A stretch of 18,557 nt of DNA. It comes from JALYRV01 sp036675475 (GTDB taxonomy: Bacteria > Acidobacteriota > Vicinamibacteria > Vicinamibacterales > SCN-69-37). The stretch is from positions 1-18,557 of the forward strand of contig JAKFEY010000065.1 in the NCBI GenBank assembly GCA_036675475.1. The letters run 5' to 3'. The translations under genes and the position numbers were made by a program. Shown here one piece after another: positions 14,975 through 18,557 of this stretch; the first letter of the stretch is position 1; every line of letters starts with the position of its first letter. The notes beneath the pieces are model-generated. The model made no database searches, was not told the origin of the DNA, and saw only the letters and a program-made list of their open reading frames with translations.

Positions 14975-15851
14975 ATGGGTGCGGCGCTTGAATCTCTTCG
15001 CGCATTGGCAGACGAAGCGCTGGTCGAGCGCGTTAGACACTGTGTCTCGAATGAGCGCGTCGCAACGGCGGAGTTGATCGCAACGCTCGGTGAATTCGAC
15101 GTCAGGCGACTCTATCTCGGCGAGGGCTACGGGTCACTCTTTAACTACTGCATACACAGCCTTCATCTGTCCGAGCGCGCTGCCGGCAGTCGCATCGCGG
15201 CCGCGCGTCTCGCGCGGCGCTTTCCGATCGTGCTCGAGCTCATTGCCGACAGTCGCGTGTCGTTGACGGCCGTGTCGCTGCTGGCCAGGCATCTGAACGA
15301 AGCGAACCATCGTCTGTTGCTCGAGGAGGCCACGCACAAGACTGCCGGGCAGGTTCAGATCATGGTGGCGCGACTGGCGCCGAAACCGGATGCGCCGGCA
15401 CTGGTACGAAGAGTGCCCGCGAGCGTCGAGATCGAGTTGACGCCGCCCGCGCCTCTGGCTCTGGCGATGGATATCGACTCGCCAAATGCTGCGACCTCAG
15501 TTTCGCGGACCGAGCTCGAGCCAGCGCCGGCACAGGCAGTTCGTCGTCCTCCCGCACAGCTCGTGAAACCACTGGCGGCTGGTGGCGCATCCACGACCGC
15601 AGGCGAAGCCGGCCAGGCCGGGAACGCGGTTGATACCCGCGGCCGTGCGGCGCGCCGTGTGGTCGCGCGACAAGGGGTGTTGCGCATTTGTCGGACGACA
15701 AGGGCGATGCCGCGAACGGACGCGGCTCGAGTTGCATCATGTCAAGCCATTCGCGGCAGGCGGCGAGCCAACGGTGGACAACATTCAGCTGCGGTGCCGC
15801 GCGCACAACGCCTATGAGTCCGATCTCTATTTCACCGCTCAGCCCGAGTGA
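14975..15851 (+). pseudogene. Broken HNH endonuclease gene (internal deletion plus frameshift)
   Basis: The ATG frame from 14975 encodes the conserved N-terminal helical region of an HNH-endonuclease family (RRLYLGEGYGSLFNYCIHSLHLSERAA, RIAAARLARRFPIVLELI, VSLTAVSLLARHL, HKTAGQVQIMVARLAPKP). Around 15540-15590 homology leaves this frame. The C-terminal HNH domain then appears one frame over (RLIPAAVRRAVWSRDKGCCAFVG, LELHHVKPFAAGGEPTVDNIQLRCRAHNAYE, to TGA at 15849-15851). A stop at 15564 blocks that frame upstream. The middle conserved segment I expect in this family (a YKVQFT...LRRAQDLLRH-like stretch of about 60 residues) is missing from all three frames. The HNH residues HH and the later His/Asn are intact, so decay is recent or the domain is separately translated from GTG 15582. 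The 3' end overlaps the convergent EamA gene by 20 bp. Confidence 0.8.
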
Positions 15852-16767
15852 CGATGTAGATGCCGGCGAGGACGAGCGTGCCGCCGGCAAGTTGCAGGGC
15901 GTTGAGGTGCTCGCCGAGGAGCAGCGCGGCGAGGAAGGCCGTCAGGGGAGCCTGGGCGAGCAGGCCGATGGAGACGACCGTGGCGGGAAGGTGGCCGAGT
16001 GCGTATGCGATGCACAGGTACGCGCCGACCTGGGTGACGATGCCGAGCCAGAGCAGCGCGATCCAGGTGTCGCGTGAGTAGTCCCAGAGCGGCGCGCCGA
16101 TGGCGAGGCAGATTGGGAGCAGCGCGAGTGTCGCGGACGCCATGGAGACGGCGTTGAGGGTGAGTGTGTCCATCGACTCGCGCGCTTTCGACACGGCGAG
16201 GATGTAGCCGGCGAAACAGAAGGCGGCGGCGACGGCCATGAGGTCGCCCGACAGACTCTGGCGCGCGGCGCCGCCATCCCCGGGTGTGGCGGCGGCCCAG
16301 ATCATCAGCGCGATGCCGCCCATCGAGGCGGCGAGGCCGGCCCAGAACAGCGCGTGCGGCTTCTTGCGCAGCAGCAGCCATGAACCCAGGCCGACGAAGA
16401 TTGGCGCGTTGCTGCCGAGCAGTGATGTGGTGGCGGCGGAGCTGCGCATCACCGCCGTGTTGAAGAAGGCGAGATCGAGCGCGAAGAAAATGCCGGCGGC
16501 GATGGCGACCAGATGCGCGCGCCGCGAGGGTGATTGCCTGTGCGCGGCCGCGGGTTTGTGCGTCGCGCGCCACGGTAGCAGCACGAGCGAGGCGATGAGC
16601 ACGCGGTAGAACGCCGACGCCGAGCCGGGAATGTCGGCCCAGCGCACGAAGATGGCGGACCAGCCGATCGCGATCACCGCGCCGGCAAGCGCGGCGTAGG
16701 CGAGCCACTGCGCGCGCCTGGCGGCAGGCGCTGACGATGGCGCCGGCGATGGTGGCAGTGCCGTCAC
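15832..16767 (-). CDS. EamA/DMT-family transporter
   Basis: This 311-residue inner-membrane protein has about ten hydrophobic helices arranged as two five-helix EamA repeats. The first begins near residue 22 (AYAALAGAVIAIGWSAIFVRWA) and the second near 174 (GDLMAVAAAFCFAGYILAVSKAR). The C-terminal LLGEHLNALQLAGGTLVLAGIYIV is the typical EamA ending. Members export amino acids or metabolites; the substrate cannot be read here. The start is GTG at 16767, making a 4-nt GTGA overlap with the stop of the XRE regulator gene. The two are thus one operon, and the regulator may control export. Confidence 0.9.
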   Translation of the reverse strand: MTALPPSPAPSSAPAARRAQWLAYAALAGAVIAIGWSAIFVRWADIPGSASAFYRVLIASLVLLPWRATHKPAAAHRQSPSRRAHLVAIAAGIFFALDLAFFNTAVMRSSAATTSLLGSNAPIFVGLGSWLLLRKKPHALFWAGLAASMGGIALMIWAAATPGDGGAARQSLSGDLMAVAAAFCFAGYILAVSKARESMDTLTLNAVSMASATLALLPICLAIGAPLWDYSRDTWIALLWLGIVTQVGAYLCIAYALGHLPATVVSIGLLAQAPLTAFLAALLLGEHLNALQLAGGTLVLAGIYIVTRAER

Positions 16768-17507
16768 TGCGCGGCCGGGTCGCGTCCGATGAACGGCACC
16801 GTCTCCTTCGTGAGGCCGGTGAGCAGGTTCCAGTGGCGCGCGGTTTCACTGCGATGCTCTTCGAAGAACTGGCGCTCGGCGGCCGAGAGCTCGCGCGCGA
16901 GCGTGTCTTCGCGTGCGAGCCGGCTTTCTTCGAGCTGGCCGCGCATCGCTTCGAGGGTGATCAGGTGCGCCTCATCGAAGCGGCCGGCCCTGACCCAGCC
17001 TTCGGCGGCTTCGTAGGCGAGATCGGTGAGAAAGCCGAGCCGGTTCTGCAGGTTGTTGAGGCGTGCCTGCGCGACGAGCCAGTCCGTGTTGATCTCCGGG
17101 AAGCGAAGCAGCACCCACGGAATGGCGGCCATCACCGACGGCGCGACCTGCCGGCGTTTGAGGATGGAGACGATGACGGCGGCGGGGTTCTTGGGGGTGT
17201 CGCCGTCGCGGGCGTCGAAGCCGGGATAGCCAAGGGCGGCCAGGTCGGCGGCGAAGTCGAGGTCGAACTGGTCGAGGCGCGCGAGGTCTTCCGGGAAGAC
17301 CGTGGCGGGCAGGCGCTGGAGTTCGGGGAGAGCGGCGAGCTTGGCGGCCAGCTTCTTGGACACGGGCCTGGCGCCGCACTCGAGTTGCGAGATGTAGGCC
17401 TGGCTGACGCCCAGGGCATGGGCGAGTTCGGCCTGACTCATCCGCCGATGGCCTCGGTACAGTCGGAACTCGGTGTAAGCGCCGCGTTTGCTGCGGATTG
17501 TGGCCAC
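16764..17507 (-). CDS. XRE-family transcriptional regulator
   Basis: This 247-residue protein has an N-terminal XRE helix-turn-helix (about residues 12-58: YRGHRRMSQAELAHALGVSQAYISQLECGARPVSKKLA). A long, charged, mostly helical C-terminal region of unknown fold follows. I chose GTG at 17507: it begins about 12 residues before the HTH, has GAGG about 10 nt upstream, and lies just inside the cluster of palindromic operators. The frame continues to 17867, but that extension crosses the operators and a repeat and looks non-coding. It is translationally coupled to the EamA transporter. Autoregulation through the ATAACA-N5-TGTTAT sites is likely. Whether the C-terminal part senses a ligand is unknown. 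Confidence 0.8.
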   Translation of the reverse strand: MATIRSKRGAYTEFRLYRGHRRMSQAELAHALGVSQAYISQLECGARPVSKKLAAKLAALPELQRLPATVFPEDLARLDQFDLDFAADLAALGYPGFDARDGDTPKNPAAVIVSILKRRQVAPSVMAAIPWVLLRFPEINTDWLVAQARLNNLQNRLGFLTDLAYEAAEGWVRAGRFDEAHLITLEAMRGQLEESRLAREDTLARELSAAERQFFEEHRSETARHWNLLTGLTKETVPFIGRDPAAQ

Positions 17508-17521
17508 GGATGTTTCTGCCT

Positions 17522-17545
17522 CATGTTTATAACATGTTTTGTTAT
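17522..17545. promoter_or_regulatory. Operator 1 of the XRE gene: overlapping palindromes
   Basis: ATAACA (17529-17534), five bases, TGTTAT (17540-17545) is a perfect 17-bp palindrome of the same design as operator 2. It overlaps a second perfect palindrome, CATGTT-TAT-AACATG (17522-17536). It lies 15-38 bp upstream of the proposed GTG, where it would cover promoter or start-region contacts. Confidence 0.65.
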
Positions 17546-17577
17546 GGTCACAACGGGGTGGTCCGGCGGCCGTCTGT

Positions 17578-17594
17578 ATAACAAAAATTGTTAT
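17578..17594. promoter_or_regulatory. Operator 2 of the XRE gene: ATAACA-N5-TGTTAT
   Basis: ATAACAA-AAA-TTGTTAT is a perfect palindrome with 7-bp arms. Written as ATAACA-N5-TGTTAT it has exactly the architecture of operator 1, with centres 49 bp apart. These AT-rich sites stand out in a GC-rich flank. Two sites spaced this way are typical for cooperative binding of a dimeric regulator. Confidence 0.65.
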
Positions 17595-17625
17595 GATGAT
17601 GCAGCGACACCCATTGGCCAGGCGG

Positions 17626-17711
17626 GCCGCCTGCTCCAGGACTTTTTCTCGGACGCGCGCCGCCTGCTCCCGGACTTTCTGGTCGTGCGCGCCGCCCGGC
17701 CCCCGGACTCC
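17626..17711. repeat. Degenerate 33-bp tandem repeat upstream of the XRE gene
   Basis: GCCGCCTGCTCC-N-GGACTTT occurs at 17626-17645 and again at 17659-17678 (19 of 20 identical, period 33). A decayed third unit starts at about 17691 (GCCGCC...GGACTCC). On the minus strand the two units read in frame as 11-residue repeats (VREQAARVREKVLEQAAR), but no start or homology supports a gene there. It may be the remnant of a coding repeat or a simple duplication. Confidence 0.6.
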
Positions 17712-17902
17712 TCGCGAGTTGCTGGCTGGCTCGCCGCCAGTCGCTCGCCGCCCCCTTGAAACCACGCCCCGCCGCCGCGCGTAATTGCCTCTATCACCCC
17801 CGGTACCGCGTGCTACGATCCGCCCCCTCGGACCGCCGCACGCGGGCCGAATTCGCATCAACAGCACACGGCCCTCGTCCCGCTCTGCCAGGAGGCACGT
17901 CC
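17712..17902. other. Intergenic region before the S9-like gene
   Basis: No gene is supported here. A weak extended -10 (TGCTACGAT, 17811-17819) lies about 84 bp upstream of the next ATG, without a matching -35. AGGAGG (17890-17895) is the ribosome-binding site of the gene at 17903. The remaining bases are GC-rich with no clear structure. Confidence 0.35.
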
Positions 17903-18557
17903 ATGAACCGGATCCGCACGCGCGGCATCCTCGGCCTGTTCGCGCTCGCGCTCGTCGCCGCGCTCGCAGCCAATCCGTCGCTCATTGCCCAGTCCCGCGC
18001 GGCCCAGTCCGCCGCGCAGAAGCCCACGCCCGCCGCGCCGCAAACCGCAGCGCAGCCGGCCCCCACCACCGCACCCGTCACGCCGAAAGCCATCGAGCTC
18101 GAAGACATCCTCGCGTGGAAAGGCCTCGGCGCGTCGAGCCTCTCGACCGACGGCCAGTGGATCTCGTATCGCGTCTCGCCCCTGCAGGGCGACAGCGACG
18201 TCGTCATCCGCAACACCACCACCGACAAGGAATACAAAGTCGCCGTCGGCGACGGCAACGGCGGCGCGGCCGTCTTCTCCGACGATGCGCAGTACGCCGC
18301 GGTGAGCACCACCGCCACGCGCAAGGCCGCCCAGGCCGCGCGCCGCGCCCGTCGTCCCATCCAGAACGGCGTGACCATCATCAAGCTGGCCGACGGCACG
18401 AAGACTGAGATCGCCAAGATCCGGCGCTTCGCCTTCTCGAACGAGACGCCGGGCTGGATCGCGCTTCACCGCTATGGCGCCGATGGCGCCGCTGCACCCG
18501 CGGCCGGCCGCGCAGGCGGGCCCCCGGCACCGCCCGCCGGCGGTGGCGGCAGCGACG
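17903..18557 (+). CDS. Secreted S9-type prolyl oligopeptidase-like protein, N-terminal part, cut by window edge
   Basis: The ATG at 17903 has a perfect AGGAGG 7 nt upstream and opens 218 codons to the window edge. A signal peptide (NRIRTRGILGLFALALVAALAANPSLIAQ) is followed by an Ala/Pro/Gln-rich linker (about 30-62). A propeller-type start comes next (IELEDILAWKGLGASSLSTDGQWISYRVSPLQGDSDVVIRN, FSDDAQYAAV), as in secreted S9 peptidases. A Gly/Pro-rich low-complexity stretch begins near residue 193 (DGAAAPAAGRAGGPPAPPAGGGGSD). The catalytic domain is beyond the window, so the peptidase call rests on the N-terminal propeller resemblance. It is a second S9-like gene, distinct from the one at 10611-12638. 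Confidence 0.75.
   Translation, partial: MNRIRTRGILGLFALALVAALAANPSLIAQSRAAQSAAQKPTPAAPQTAAQPAPTTAPVTPKAIELEDILAWKGLGASSLSTDGQWISYRVSPLQGDSDVVIRNTTTDKEYKVAVGDGNGGAAVFSDDAQYAAVSTTATRKAAQAARRARRPIQNGVTIIKLADGTKTEIAKIRRFAFSNETPGWIALHRYGADGAAAPAAGRAGGPPAPPAGGGGSD

Noticed and set aside
17508..17867. Extended N-terminus of the XRE frame back to an ATG at 17867
   Set aside because: It would run through two palindromic operators and a tandem repeat and has no homology; the GTG at 17507 gives a normal XRE start.
1..18557. CRISPR array, tRNA, rRNA, insertion sequence or prophage
   Set aside because: No regularly spaced repeats, no cloverleaf-like sequence, no transposase, integrase or phage gene was seen on either strand.

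Overview
The window is very GC-rich, densely coding bacterial DNA. Secreted S9 and M28 peptidases, a PrsW-like membrane protease, a compact histidine operon and an HNH-endonuclease remnant of a type I associate with Acidobacteriota suggest a soil-type Acidobacteriota (Vicinamibacteria-like) chromosome. That placement is inferred from gene style; no marker gene is present.

Layout. Positions 1-7523 (minus strand) hold a nearly complete histidine operon. In transcription order it reads: leader peptide, attenuator/terminator, hisI, hisG, hisD, hisC, hisB, hisH, hisF, hisA, then an M28 metallopeptidase 11 bp downstream that runs off the left edge. Most junctions are 4-11 nt overlaps. The exception is hisG-hisD, separated by about 42 bp that hold a heptamer repeat. 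hisE and a histidinol-phosphatase are absent. Upstream on the same strand is a secreted gamma-glutamyltransferase (7524-9236). Divergent from it are a PrsW-like intramembrane protease gene and a small overlapping gene of unknown function (9287-10614). These converge on a secreted S9 prolyl-oligopeptidase-type peptidase (10611-12638, minus), which is divergent from a glycogen debranching enzyme (glgX, 12684-14795, plus).

The right end is accessory in character. It has a long hairpin beside a perfect DnaA box, a broken HNH endonuclease gene (14975-15851), and an XRE regulator/EamA transporter pair on the minus strand (15832-17507) with two identical-architecture palindromic operators in front of it. 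A degenerate 33-bp tandem repeat follows, then the 5' part of a second secreted S9-type peptidase (17903-18557, plus).

The most interesting element is the his leader (7371-7495). It encodes a 23-codon peptide with seven His in eight consecutive codons. An 11-bp-stem intrinsic terminator follows, and a segment inside the leader ORF is almost perfectly complementary to the terminator's ascending arm. This is a complete classical translation-coupled attenuator. Other signals are dispersed-repeat sequence captured inside hisF (next to the catalytic Asp) and at the end of hisI, and the ATAACA-N5-TGTTAT operator pair.
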